Assembly (NCBI GenBank): GCA_050084515.1
Contig: CM114273.1
Span: forward strand, 13,206,001 to 13,270,000
DNA: 64,000 nucleotides
From: Blasia pusilla
Taxonomy: Eukaryota; Marchantiophyta; Marchantiopsida; Blasiales
Direction: 5' to 3'
Shown: positions 11,440-22,679 of the stretch, piece by piece
Layout of the letters: every line of letters begins with the position of its first letter
Numbering within the stretch: position 1 is the stretch's first letter
The notes under the pieces: generated by a model
The model's input: only the letters and a program-made list of their open reading frames with translations
What the model was told of the DNA's origin: nothing
Databases searched by the model: none
Translations under genes and position numbers: made by a program

Positions 11440-12660
11440 ACACTAGAGGGAGAGGACGATGATGCCATTGGCTGCTACGCCATCATCGGAGCAAATAACT
11501 CCTCCACCAGCATGAGCAACCAACTCCACATGCCCAACCATTACATCCCATTTACTCCAAGGATGCAAAATACTACTCTCCTCGCCCCCAACCGATGCCT
11601 CTACCGTCCCGGTAGCCATCGAGCTCATTACAAGGGGTGGAAGACCCACAGACATAGTCCAAAGTCGACGTTGCGCGGCCATACCAAGACTCAAAATCCA
11701 AGTCAAACAATTCAGGTTCATGGCCTGACCCAACACATGACGTCGTGAAGCCTCTGAAATGGAAGCAACCACTGTCACACCAGTAGCAAATCCCATCCAT
11801 TAAGTGTCGCACATAAGAATCCCATACAAGCCCGGGACCACCTCCCCTGTAGGCATGTGACAAGGAAAAACTCACAAATGTGGGTAGTGCCATCCTAGGC
11901 TGGTCCACACGGTTCACCACTGCCATGGGTGACCGGTCAATAACCCTCACCACCTGAGAAAGTCGCCGAGTATCCAAGATACTATCCACTGTAAGGCAAG
12001 GATCCCGCTGCATTGCATCATATCCTCGACATAGAACCTCCCTAGGCAACAAGTTTATCCACCACAAGCGTGGACGATGTGCACGCGAGCCAACTCGCGC
12101 TGCATCCAACAACACCGCTGGTCCAATCCAAGACCGTACCTCATGAACACTCGCCATCATCCGGGTCCGAGTATCACCCAACAATGAAACATTCTCCAGA
12201 ATGTAAGCTGGAGCACGTGCCTGATGAACCTGAAGATGTCGTAACACCCGTAACATCTCCCAAAACAATCGAGACCTAGGGTCGTGTAATCCCTCATGAC
12301 GACCAGCACGTGTATGACCCTGACATGGCCATCCAACAATCACCAAATCCACAGGACTAACCCTCTCAAGGTCCTGCGCCCCCAACAATGCAATGTGTGA
12401 CGGCAAAGCACGCTGGTACCCACGAATAGCTGATGGCGGCAACAACTCAGGATATCTCCGCATCAACTGACCAATATGTCGGGATGAGACTCTCTAGGCC
12501 ATCTCATCTCGCTCCATATACACGTATCTCCGCACAAGAATACCGACCTGCAACATTGCAGCCAAACTAGTGCTAATCCCACCAAAGAAATCTAACACAT
12601 AAATGCCCTCCGGCGGATACTGCCATACAATGGGTGTAGTACCCAAAGGGGATAACCCAA
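11440..12660 (-). pseudogene. E2 C5 cytosine DNA methyltransferase domain (DNMT3-like)
   Basis: C5 DNA methyltransferases transfer a methyl group from S-adenosylmethionine to cytosine. Reading leftwards, the conserved motifs appear in canonical order. Motif I is VLDFFGGISTSLAAML (about 12617-12568), and YVYMERDE follows. Motif IV is VDLVIVGWPCQG (catalytic Cys, about 12330). SRLFWEMLRVL comes next, then motif VI YILENVSLLGD (about 12200). Motif VIII is DAARVGSRAHRPRLWW and motif X is RRHVLGQAMNLN (about 11730). The blocks GWPCQG, ILENV, the SRAHRPRLWW-type segment and the closing RR-LG resemble DNMT3 more than DNMT1 or CMT. An in-frame TAG lies just after motif II and a frameshift precedes motif X. 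The domain sits between protease and reverse transcriptase, inside pol. Confidence 0.9.
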
Positions 12661-12888
12661 CTGGACTAGAAGTAGGAGTCTGCCGTGGGGCCTCCTCTTC
12701 CTTGTGAGGTATAATAGCCTCACACCAAGCGTCCTACACTAGGCGATCAGCCTCCTGCCGTAGTGCACCGCCTGAACTCCAAAGTGGCACATCCAACAAT
12801 GAGGATGCCACTGCTGCAAAACTAGGGACCCCTCTACCTCCTCATGCACAGGAGAATCCATAGCAGAAACATTACCCTCCAAAAAGTC

Positions 12889-13275
12889 TCATGGCCAAGT
12901 GACTACTCCACTAAAACCAGCCACAGATGCTAACACTGTTGGGGAAGACAACAGTGTTAGCAACTGTCGTGGTCTCAACTGTACAGAAAACTTCTCCCGT
13001 GTCATGAATTGAGACCTATCATTGGCTCCTCCAAGTGATGTTTGAATCTGGAATGGGCAAGGCTCAAGCTCTGACCTCCGAATACCCAAACCAATACATG
13101 CCGCCTTTCCCAACATCAAAAGTTGGGCACCAGAGTCTAACAAGACTCTATATGGTCTATACACGTGTCTTGTAGGACTCACCAATCGGAGTATCCCACT
13201 CCGGTTGTCCAACATACATACACCAGGTGTAAGCCTCTCACGATCAATGGCTGGCCGGGCTGGTAATGCATCCAT
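12889..13275 (-). pseudogene. E2 retroviral-type aspartic protease
   Basis: The 128-codon frame contains YRVLLDSGAQLLMLGKAA. The DSGA triad is the active-site loop of retropepsins, which cut the Gag-Pol polyprotein as dimers. It lies between the Gag zinc-knuckle region and the methyltransferase. The frame is closed at 12889, and the roughly 230 bases to the methyltransferase motif I are out of frame. Confidence 0.8.
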
Positions 13276-13999
13276 CTTCGCGGGCTGCGCTGCCTTTCAA
13301 GTAGTAATCTTGGTACTCAATGCTACACGACATAGAGGGTCGCTCCACCGCAACACCCTCATCCACCTTAGCACGTAGTAGAGTCACACCCCACGTTCAC
13401 ACAACGGGTCGCTAGCTGAAATACTGAGGAGCTAAGTCAACTCCTAAAGCCATAGCTCGTGGGCGAAAACAATGGGGATCCCAACACCGAAGTTGCCATC
13501 CGCAATAATCTGCGATCGATCTTTGCATCCGTGTCTACTACACGCGATGTAGATGCCTCGTCCCCCACTGTCGGCTCAATAGGCTGCGTGAGGAACCATG
13601 GATGGAGTCCTAAGCACCTCGGACAACAAGAATGATTGGGAAGCCTAGCACGCCTACCAGCCTTACCCCTCTATGGGTCCAACTCACAAGAGCACCACGT
13701 GGCTCGACGCCGAGTGGCTCCTCTCGTAGAATCGCAGTTGATGCCTCAACTTTGTCCTGCACTCGCCATATAAGAGAGATCATCCCCTCCATAAGAGGTG
13801 GAAGCCCTTGCTCCCGAACTGATCTATGCTAGATACCGACCATAGTAGCCAACTTCTCGCTCCAATGCTCAATCTCGGACCATAGCGACTCTGTCGTAGT
13901 GGTAGGGGTGGCCACGGTAGGCTCTCCAACCATTGGTCCACCTCTACCACCCCTATCACCTCTACCACCTCGGCCTCTCAAAGCTACTCCACCACGGCC

Positions 14000-15300
14000 G
14001 CATCCTGATCTCAACTTTGGATGAAGATCAAAGCAACGCTCTCGAGGATGACCTGGTCTTCCGCAATGATCACACTAAGTTGGGGCCGATTGAGGCCCAT
14101 CCTCCAAAGTCCGTCTTCCATCCTCTTGGGGAAAAAACTTCCTAACATAATCACCTCCACATGTCCAACATGACTGTCCTTGCTGCGGGGCAGCAAATGA
14201 AGGCAATGGTCTCTGCGCAAGTGTCCCTCTAGGACCTGACTAAGGTCGTGTGTACCCTCCACGACTCCCACTACTACTACCACCACCACTACTACGAGAC
14301 TGTGAGGTGGGCTGCTGAACACGAGAAGTAGTAGTTGTATCCCTACTGAATGCGGATGTCACCACTCTCTCCTTCACCATATTAAGCTCAATCTTCTCAG
14401 ATAGAGCAAACACATGGGTCAATGTAGATGAATCATCACTCATAAGAGTAGCATCACGTACCCTGCGGCGCAACTCTCTGTCCAAGATCTCATACCAAAA
14501 CTGGACTGCCTAAGCCTCAGTCTCATCCTGGGTAACTGAAATCAAGCGTCGCATACGAGTGTATGCCTCACGAAGACTCTCATTAGTCTTTCGCTCAAAT
14601 TCTTGAAGACTCCTCAACTTCTCTGTCTTCACTCCCTGATAGTTCTTCTTCAACCTCTTGAAGAACTCTGCAACCGGGCTAAACAATGGTGGGGCACTAG
14701 TACCTCCATGGGTACCTCCACTGGTACCCCCACTCCGGCTCGTACTCGTACCACTCAACGTCGGGCTGGTTGGCATAGTAGGAGCACTACTACCAATACC
14801 ACCATGGGTGATAGACACATAGCCTGGAGATCAATATTGTCTCCACGCCTCAATTTCAGCAACATGGTCCTTCCTAAACTTATGGTAATCATCCATGGGT
14901 GGTCCCTCCAAGTGCTGAAACAACCCCTTCCAAGCCAAGAAGGGTGTAAACAACGTGGCGTTCCGCAACATCTGCATATCACACCACGTATCAAACTCCT
15001 GCATGAAGTCCTCCAACTCAATGGTGCCCACTGCACCCAAGTATCGTCGTGGGCCCTTCATGGCCCCATATATCCCGTCCATATCCCAAATCAATGGAGC
15101 TGCAACACTCGATAACAAGGTAGAAGACTCGGTGTTTGGAACACCCTCGTCCTCCTCTTCATCAATCGTCGGAAGTGGAAAAGGTAGCCGATACCTAAAT
15201 CCACTCCGTGTAAGACCACCACTGTCCGCACCACGGTCCCCAACCAGACCACCAAACAGCTCCGTGATGACCAACGCCGATGCCGCACCACCACCAAATT
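14000..15300 (-). pseudogene. E2 Gag with CCHC zinc knuckle
   Basis: Frames 15274-14831, 14818-14510, 14485-14240 and on to 14011 together encode an acidic N-terminus (TIDEEEDEGV). A capsid segment follows with AVGTIELEDFMQEFD and FQHLEGPPMDDYHKF. The retrotrans-gag block is YQGVKTEKLRSLQEFERK, with LREAYTRMRRLI after it. A canonical zinc knuckle at 14033-14074 (CDHC-x4-H-x4-C) is followed by a Gly/Arg-rich tract. These are the nucleocapsid parts that package element RNA. E3 carries the same capsid blocks at 33.5-34.36 kb. Confidence 0.85.
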
Positions 15301-16840
15301 ACCACCACTAAGTAACCAAGTGACGTCGATGTCGCTGTACTATTCTAGCTCTACTAGCTATGGGTGTAGGGAAGCTAACGTGTCATCACCACAAGAAGCT
15401 TCCCACGGTCTACTGGTCATCACTCCAGCCTCACTACCGGTAGCACACAGGAAAAACACTGCTCTGGAAATCACTGTCAACCCTAACAATGGGCGCGCAA
15501 GCAAGAAGCAACGATGGAGGGGATCCAAACACAGGAAGTCCAACGACAATCCTCCAATTGCAAATGGAAATCAAGGTAACACAATCCACCAAACATGGCG
15601 CCCCGTGAATCCACAAAACCCACCACACAATTCTAACGCAATAGCTACTCGCCTGGGTCGATGACGTGCTAGTCGAACTCGCAAAGACGGAAAATATCAC
15701 TTGCATGGAGAACTATCGCTAGAGGTCCATCAACCAAAACCTGAGATGCATAAAGCGCCTAACACCTTTCCGAATAGCACCAAATGAGCTACACCAATGT
15801 GTACACCTTTGGCATAGTTAAGAACTCAGCAGTTAATGAGCATAATAGCCCAAAGATGGGTGACCAGTTATGCAACACTCAAATCAAAATCCTGCAAAAA
15901 TTGCATAAAGCAAGCTTGCTTGCTTGCCTTTCCTTACTCCGCCTCACGCCCACTCTGCCCCGACCGAGTTGCCTCTGGTGCCGATGAACTTCAAATGAGC
16001 TTCCCGACCGTAAGCTCATCACATGGAACATGACCTGAATCTTCAATCCTTGATAATTTCCAACTTGACGAAATCCGGCGATCTAAAGCACGTTGGAAAG
16101 CTCTTAGCAAGGCGCTTCTTTCCCAACCAACCACGCATTTGAGATTCACAACTCCAACATAGGCCACAAGCCACAAACATGGATGATCTTGCTGATCCAC
16201 AATAAGTTACCAACACTCTAGTTCTTTGAGTGAAATGAAAGACCACATAAAACACGTATAGAATCACATACAATCGAGCCAAACCCACTCCACGATGGGA
16301 GAATCTAGGTCGAAGCTTGCGGGAAACACCATAGCCAAGAGCTCTACTCACTACCAAGGCTAACTCCCAACGCAACAGGCTCAACTCAAAGAATTGACGG
16401 TTCTTTGGGTGCACTCCACACTATATCCTCCAACTTAAGAGCGGGCCCTACTAGGAAAGTCACCCCCAACCCTATGTATGAAACCGCATCTCTACCTAGC
16501 CACTACGGTCCTACATAAGGTATGGCCTCTACTAGCACACTATACTCTACAACATAATCCATATGGTCATGACACGGTTGACTGACGGACTTCAAAGCTG
16601 CACGCTGAAAGAACCCGGTCTTTCCCGAGAGCTGGCGACACCGGCGTCGGAGGCGAAAGTAGTAATGTGGGCTGGGCAGTTGACCGGTAAGTTACGAGAG
16701 CAGGTTGCCGACCAAAGTGTTACTAATCGCAATTTGGGGGAAATTCCTCCTCTGCACGTGCCACTAAATTTGTTTAAAAACATTCTTGATATTTTAAGGG
16801 GATCGTATGAAAATTGGTAAAGAGAATTATATTTAAACTT
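15301..16840. other. E2 upstream region, no recognised gene
   Basis: This is where the untranslated leader and 5' LTR of E2 would be expected (minus strand, rightwards). No sequence here repeats the presumed 3' LTR left of 8160, so the LTR cannot be delimited. ORFs at 16043-16414 (-) and 16563-16820 (+) match no family I know. Confidence 0.4.
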
Positions 16841-17079
16841 GAATTATTAATAAGGCACGGTCTCTTAGGGTCCTTGGTAGCAGTGTGAACCATACAACTT
16901 TGCGGTACTAAGTATTTTAAACCACTAAAAGAAACGACATCATTATTTAAATATCCACTTTATTATAAAATAAACTTCAAAAGAGGACAAAGAAAGGTAA
17001 TAATATCTCAAAATAGGAGTCAAAAAATGCATAAAAGAATGCAAAAAGAAAATGGCAACAAGGCAATGCAAACACTGGC

Positions 17080-17900
17080 TCAACGAGCTACACGATTGAT
17101 AGCCTGAAACAAATCTGACAAGAACACGAGTGGTTGGTCAGACGTGAATGGACGGCGAGGCGAGCGACCCCCCACCAGCTCCGCACTACGTATCAATGCC
17201 AAGGCTTGTGCACGTTGTAAGGCCACTGAGATGCATTGCCGAAAATAAGTAGTAACTACCGAGAGAGAAGGACTACGGGAAGGGACAAGGTGATGATTCT
17301 CGAGGGAGTGGTGAGCACACATTTTCAGGAAAGTATCAAAAGATACTTGTAAATGACCGAATACTTCCACTGCAAAAGAAATAAATTCATCAGTCGCATG
17401 TCTCATAGCATAACTTAACTCCTTGATTCTTGCTGCAGCTTCGGCCGCCAAACCTTTGGTATGTGCGGCTCGACACACCAAATCAGAACGTGTTGGATCA
17501 CGAACCACCACATCACCTACTGTCCGAAATCCACCTCGAGACACAACAAGATCCACTCTCCGACGAGAGGTTGCTTGTGTGGTTGAAGGTAGGACATGAG
17601 TTGCTCTTGCCCAATGGTGTATCCTACAGTACGAGCCACCAATGCTACCGCCTCTCTAATGACATCATGTGTGGCCGTTCGTTCTCCACCATGTGCACAT
17701 CGGAGAATATGGATACCCTTGGTATCAATGGGATCCCCGCATACACAATTTGGCACACCTAAGAGAGAAGGATGGGGAAGTCTAAGACGTAACCGCAAAG
17801 CTCTCGAGAATATACTTCGAGGAAGACGAAATGGAAGAATAAGAGGATTTGCAGTAAGCCACGCTCCCGCCCCGGTACCCGTACATGAACATAGACGAGC
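17080..17900 (-). pseudogene. C-terminal zinc knuckle and restriction-like endonuclease of the RLE element
   Basis: Reading leftwards, the knuckle is CVCG-x7-GIHILRC (CCHC), followed by GGERTATHDVIREA (the conserved R-x-x-x-HD block). RRVDLVVSRGGFRTVGDVVV then has the spaced Asp residues expected of the PD-(D/E)xK nuclease fold. A final block runs through FISFAVEVFGHL to about 17080. A stop at about 17517 splits the segment. This is inferred from motif order; I could not confirm the nuclease lysine. Confidence 0.7.
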
Positions 17901-19612
17901 TCAATTAGCGTCGGAGGATGCCTCGGAGAGAATGCTAGAAAAGTTGATTTGATGCAGATTCTCGGAGATATGCTCTTGAAGTCGATCAAGCCTTTCCATA
18001 ATCAGTTGACTGAAAGGGGGTAGAATTGCTTGTGTAGCAAGAGGAAGAAGAGCTTGTGCAGATCTTAGTTGTTGTTGAAATAACAAGTCCCCCTCCTCTA
18101 CAAGGGCGATATGATCCATCAAGATAGGTGTATCTCCTTGGAGAAACCTTGAAGCCATTATCGGTGCTACCAACACCCAACTCCCCAAAAAGGCTGCGGG
18201 AGCAGATGTGACTATGAAGGACAGTCCCACCCCTCCAAAAGAAATAGGCAAGATAGCTTGTCGTGAAGCAAAGACACCATCCTCTCCCTCAAAGGTATTC
18301 GGGCCAAGAAGTTGTCCAAAAGTTGCCAAAATAGAAGCATCAAAAGAGGCCAACCGATGTAAGAACCTTGAAGTGGGAGGACAAGTGCGAAGAAGGTAGG
18401 AAGGAAGTCGTAGAAAACATTGGGAGAGAATCCCATAAGCCACTTGGGGATCCCCAAGATGAGTTAAAAAATGAAGCCATTCCACGTCTTTCAAAAGGGC
18501 CTCATCCAAGAACTATAAGACATAGTCGATGAAGCCAATTGGGACCCCAAGAACTCTAACCCCTTCAATGTAGATGGGAAAATCAAGAGTAGGTGGGGTG
18601 AATGTTGAGGGAAGGCATGAAGGAGACCATACTCCACATTTACTAGGTTGGACTTTCAGGTTCAAGAAAGAGAGTTGCTCCACGAAATAGGTATAAGGAG
18701 GAACCACTTCAGAAGGACGACCTATAATGTGAGTGTCATCAGCAATAGAAGGGAAAAGGCAAGATGGAAATGCTTGCGCTGATGCTCAAAGGGCACGAAA
18801 ATGGGCAATGGCAAAGAGTGGGCCCCCCATGGGATCACCTTGACGTGTGCCATAAGCTGATTGCCCCAGAAGTAGCGTGATGGGAATAGATAATGGGCGT
18901 ATCATAGGCATAGAAGGAGCGAACAAATGGAATGAGGCTTGCAAGTTGTCCTCCTGCACTATTAACTCCTCAAAGATGGCCGCACGAGAAACTGAATTGA
19001 ATGCATTAGCCACATCGACTTGAATTGCTACCCAATCTGGATGAATATCAAGAGTGGAGCGAATCCCATGCACCACAGCCTCACAACCTCCAGGAGTTGC
19101 CACTCCAAATTGACGAGGAAATAAGTGGGCACTAAAGTGAGGATGAAATTGCAAGCATAGGTTCGACTAACCAAGCGGTATAAAACCTCTCCAATAGCCA
19201 AAGGGCGCACACCGGAAGGAGGCTTATCCATAGCCAACAAACGACAAGCCCCTAAGAGCCTAGAGATAGAGAATGGGAGACGACCTGCCGCCATATGTGC
19301 ACACACCTTATATAGAGAGACAAAGCCATTTGCTGAATCTGCTGGGATAAAGCAATCGCGAAGATGCTCAAAAATCATCCCTGATAGCCCGCTTGCTGAT
19401 AAGCGAAGAGCATGTAGAAAAGCCCTCATGAAAACCTCCAAGTCAAGCTCCAAGTCAAGGTCCGTTGTATACTCTTCCACAAAAGATGGAGCATCGCCAC
19501 TTGAAGGAGGATGAAGAGCTTCTAAGAGAGCCACTTTTTCCGCACTTGGAACCGCCGGAGAAAGAGGACCCAATGCTCGAGCTGCACGTGAAAACTCACC
19601 AACCCGCCCCAA
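17901..19612 (-). pseudogene. Reverse transcriptase domain of the RLE element
   Basis: RT signatures appear in order on the minus strand: GGVRPLAIGEVLYRLV, then IQVDVANAFNSVSR (first catalytic Asp, about 19020), then GTRQGDPMGGPLFAIAH, then IADD at 18735-18746 (catalytic pair). The thumb-like region is LKVQPSKCGVWSP and RVLGVPIGF. The downstream part (DVEWLHFLTHLGDPQVAYGI onward) is conserved in plant copies that I recall. Stops at 18786 and 18513 are in frame, while about 19145 is a frameshift. Confidence 0.85.
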
Positions 19613-19621
19613 AAGTAGACT

Positions 19622-20695
19622 TCATCGAAGGCGTTGTTGTGTTGAAGGCCTCCCATGATTGGCATGGTGAGTGGGATGAGCCGCTGCTAAGGCCTCTGCT
19701 CGAAGTACATGCTCATTCTGAAGATTCTCCCAATCCCCAGACATAAAGCGTTGAATACATGTGGAGGTTTCACGATGACCCGTTGGACCACCACTTAGAG
19801 GGAGGACTAAAACCCATTGTGGGAAGAGTAATATGAGATACCAAGCATTTATATCTGTGGGGTCACGCGCTAACCTTTCTAATGGGAAAAGCAAAGCTTG
19901 TTGGGTGATGGGGCGAAGAGCAATAGGAATGCGAGTATAGAGTCTAGGAGGAGGAAGACCTGGATGGAAGGAGCGAAGGAGATCAATTTGGCTTAACCAA
20001 GTCCAAGCAATTATTGTGGGGAGTGCAGTAGGAGGTGGTATCGGGTTAGGGATTGAAGGCCCATGCATGGATCGACAGTACCGCTGATGTCTTTTGATCC
20101 CATTAGGAGCAAACTCCTTACCACAAGGTATGCAACGAACCTTTGGTACAAATGGAGAAGTAGAAGGGTTACAAGGAGAGGAGGTGGGAGGTGCAAGAGG
20201 TGGTGATGGCCGAAGATGAGGGGGTAAGTAGGTTGGGGAAGGAGGAGGAGGAAGAGGGGAGATTTGCGTATAATAGATGGGAGTTGGAAGCAAGGGTATA
20301 GATGAGATATGTGGGGATGGCAAAGTAGAAGGATTCGGTAATAATGGATCAAGATTAGGCTCAATAGGACAAGGCGAAGAAGGGAGAAGAGGAGAATCCG
20401 GAAGAAAAGTAGTGAGTGTAATGGGTGTATTAGCATCTGGAGGAAAATGGCGAGATCTACGATGAGGAGGTGAACCAAGGGGAGAGGTTACGGCTGTACA
20501 TGTAAAACCACATAAGCTAGTAGATGGAGAATCCAACTCCATCTCTGATGACATAGAAGTAAAGGTAGGCAAGTCTTCGAAGACAAGAAAAGACATATGA
20601 AACATGGTTTGGAGAAAGCATGAGGATAACGAGCAAAGCAAAAGTAGTGGAATCCGTCCAAAAGAAATTAAGATGGAGAGATGAAGATTAGGCAA
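19622..20695 (-). pseudogene. N-terminal part of the RLE element (Pro-rich region and C2H2-like zinc finger)
   Basis: A 357-codon frame with a long Pro/Ser/Thr-rich stretch is followed by CIPCGKEFAPNGIKRHQRYC (Cx2C-x11-H-x3-C, residues about 190-210). Such N-terminal fingers in RLE-type elements bind the target DNA. The frame ends at a TGA at 19622. Translation of the next bases in the same frame continues into the following ORF (GRVGEFSRAARAL), so a single stop separates the two, consistent with CGA to TGA. The true start may be the internal MSSEMELD rather than the first Met. Confidence 0.75.
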
Positions 20696-22675
20696 TACCG
20701 AATTTATGATTGAAAGTTACTATAAGAAAAATATAAAAAACAATTGAAAAGGAAAAGTGACGTATATAGCATTGGAAGAGATGGCTCAAGAATATGAATT
20801 TCTAATGTCCTTAAGGAGATGGCAAACGTATGTAGGGGTGAAACAGTAAGGTAAGGAGTTGAAAGAGCAAGTAAGACTTTTGGGAGGAATTGACCTAAAA
20901 CAAACCCGTATACAAAAATAGGCGCCTATAGAGAAGGAAGAAAAACTAGAAAACCTACTTGATATCAAAAGAACGAGCTCGTCAAGACGATCGAAACAGG
21001 CCCAAACACGTCCAAAACGACATTCCAAAAGAAAGTTATGAAAGAAATTAGAAACACCAAAAAAGAGGGTGTGAGGAGTAAGTGAGCCACCCACCAATGA
21101 CTGCTATGAGGGAATGAGTTCGTAATGTTGGGCCCAGCCCGTATCAAAAGATCCAGAAAAGCAAGAGGAATCCCTTAAACCAATGGTAACCTGGAATCAC
21201 TCTAAAAGGAGAGCGCTATGTTTGAAATTGCGTGTAGGAATCTATGAACACATTTAGGAGAGAAGGAGGTCCAAAGATCCCAAGAACTTTGGAAAACTCA
21301 ATCTTAAGTGGAAAAAAGAAGAACCCAAAGTTCAAACTTGAGAAGATGAACACATTGGGCCTTAGATTGAAAAGATTGGATCACCATGGAAATAGTTAGA
21401 AGCAAAATTCTAGACGTCCCTCCATCTCCTCGTCCATGTCTCCTCCCCACATTGTATCACCTTCACTAGCTTAGGATTATGAAATATTACTTATTTAATA
21501 TTTGAGTTATATTTCAAAAGTAATTTATCAAGACTTTTGTCTAGAGGAAGAGAAAAGGAAAATATTCCTTTTTTCAAAGAAAATTAAAAAAATAGTTAAA
21601 ATTTTTATTTTCAATAGGGAGGCGAGTAGAGAAAGAGATATATTTTCCAGGTATTACTTTCAAAGACGAGAATTTCAAAAATACATTATTTGTGAAAATT
21701 AGAGAAGAGGATATGAGGTTAAATTTTGATTGTGGGAGGAAAAAGAGAGTCTCAAATCTTGATATAAGATGTTTTTTCGTAATTCTCTTACTTTCATCAT
21801 CGGAATGAATTAGACAAAAGATTTATTTATCTCATTCATTCGTGAAGGAAAAAATAGAGGTTTTGTAAATAACATTGAAGTAGAAGAACTTAGACATGGG
21901 AGAGAGGATTGAAAAGGACAATTGTCAACGAAGGAAAATGTCCTAATTTTTTTGTTAATTTGAAAAAAAAAGGAAAAAGGATAGAGAGATTGAAAATAAA
22001 ATTTGTATAAGATACTCATACGAGATAGGACAAGAAGCATACATGGACCTGAGGGTGGGGTAAGAAGTAAGGGGACATGTATACAAGAGGACTCGGATGA
22101 CGCTCTTCAAATGGTTAGAGAGGATTCTTGTGTGTAAGTGCATCACACAAGTACAAAAGTACTAATTTTCTTCATTTATAATTTTTCATAGGATTAAACA
22201 AGGAAATTCGATAAGGTAGACTAAAGTCAATTTTGTTACTGAATAAGCAAGAAAGGGCAAAGAGAAATTATCCTAAAACTTATTGTTGAGGGTCTTATTT
22301 TACGGACTTTTAGAAGTAACACTTGCATAATGCCCATGTTAAAACCAAAAGTTAAATTAACATAAGAAAAGATTCTTATGTTATGTTAATTAACATAACA
22401 TAAGAATGTTACACAAGAGATTAAAATATACATATGTTCAGGGAGGGGTCTCAATTCCCATCCTCATTAAATTATATATATGATGGACTCTAAAATTCTT
22501 ATCTATTAGTGTGGAATGAATTTATTTCAAACTTGACGTGACACTAATCTGGAAGTTCCCCATAAAATGTACAAATAAAGATATAGATTTATTTTTTATC
22601 ATATATATTCAGAAAAGTACTCATTTTAAGGACCATTCAACTGGTACTAGTTAAAAAGTGTAACAGGACTCAAAG
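20696..22675. other. AT-rich intergenic stretch
   Basis: No recognisable coding sequence. The first few hundred bases may be the 5' UTR of the RLE element. The rest is purine/AT-rich with a 36-bp palindrome at 22372-22407. Confidence 0.45.
22372..22407. repeat. 36-bp perfect palindrome
   Basis: The 18-base arms starting ATTCTTATGTTATG meet at TTAATTAA without a spacer. The match ends at 22371/22408. Confidence 0.95.
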
Positions 22676-22679
22676 TAGA

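Larger units (their letters stand above)
8160..15300 (-). mobile_element. Ty3/gypsy retrotransposon E2 encoding a DNA methyltransferase and a PHD finger (decayed)
   Basis: Read on the minus strand, coding homology runs Gag (about 15300-14010), protease (13275-12889), DNMT3-like C5 methyltransferase (about 12660-11440), reverse transcriptase and RNase H (11240-10000), integrase (10000-8480) and PHD finger (8477-8340). The RT-before-integrase order identifies Ty3/gypsy. The element lies in antisense to the flanking Nudix gene. The 3' LTR boundary is inferred from a polypurine tract ending at 8161. No matching 5' LTR was identified between 15.3 and 16.8 kb. Many in-frame stops and frameshifts show that the copy is dead. 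The domain order matches E3 at 31.3-41.0 kb, so the unusual domains belong to the family and are not a chance insertion in one copy. Confidence 0.9.
17080..20695 (-). mobile_element. Non-LTR retrotransposon with C-terminal restriction-like endonuclease (R2/early-branching type, decayed)
   Basis: One minus-strand coding unit of about 3.6 kb contains an N-terminal zinc finger, a central reverse transcriptase and a C-terminal zinc knuckle with an endonuclease-like block. That order is typical of RLE-type non-LTR elements such as the R2 and CRE groups; there is no integrase or RNase H. The reading frame is interrupted by in-frame stops at 19622-19624, 18786-18788 and 18513-18515, a frameshift near 19145 and breaks near 17900 and 17520. 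Non-LTR elements insert by nicking the target and reverse transcribing in place. No 3' poly(A) tail or target-site duplication was identified, and the 3' UTR probably lies around 16.85-17.08 kb. Confidence 0.82.

Noticed and set aside
19465-19746. Plus-strand 93-codon ORF
   Set aside because: It is antisense to the RLE retrotransposon coding region; the minus-strand frame has the recognisable motifs.
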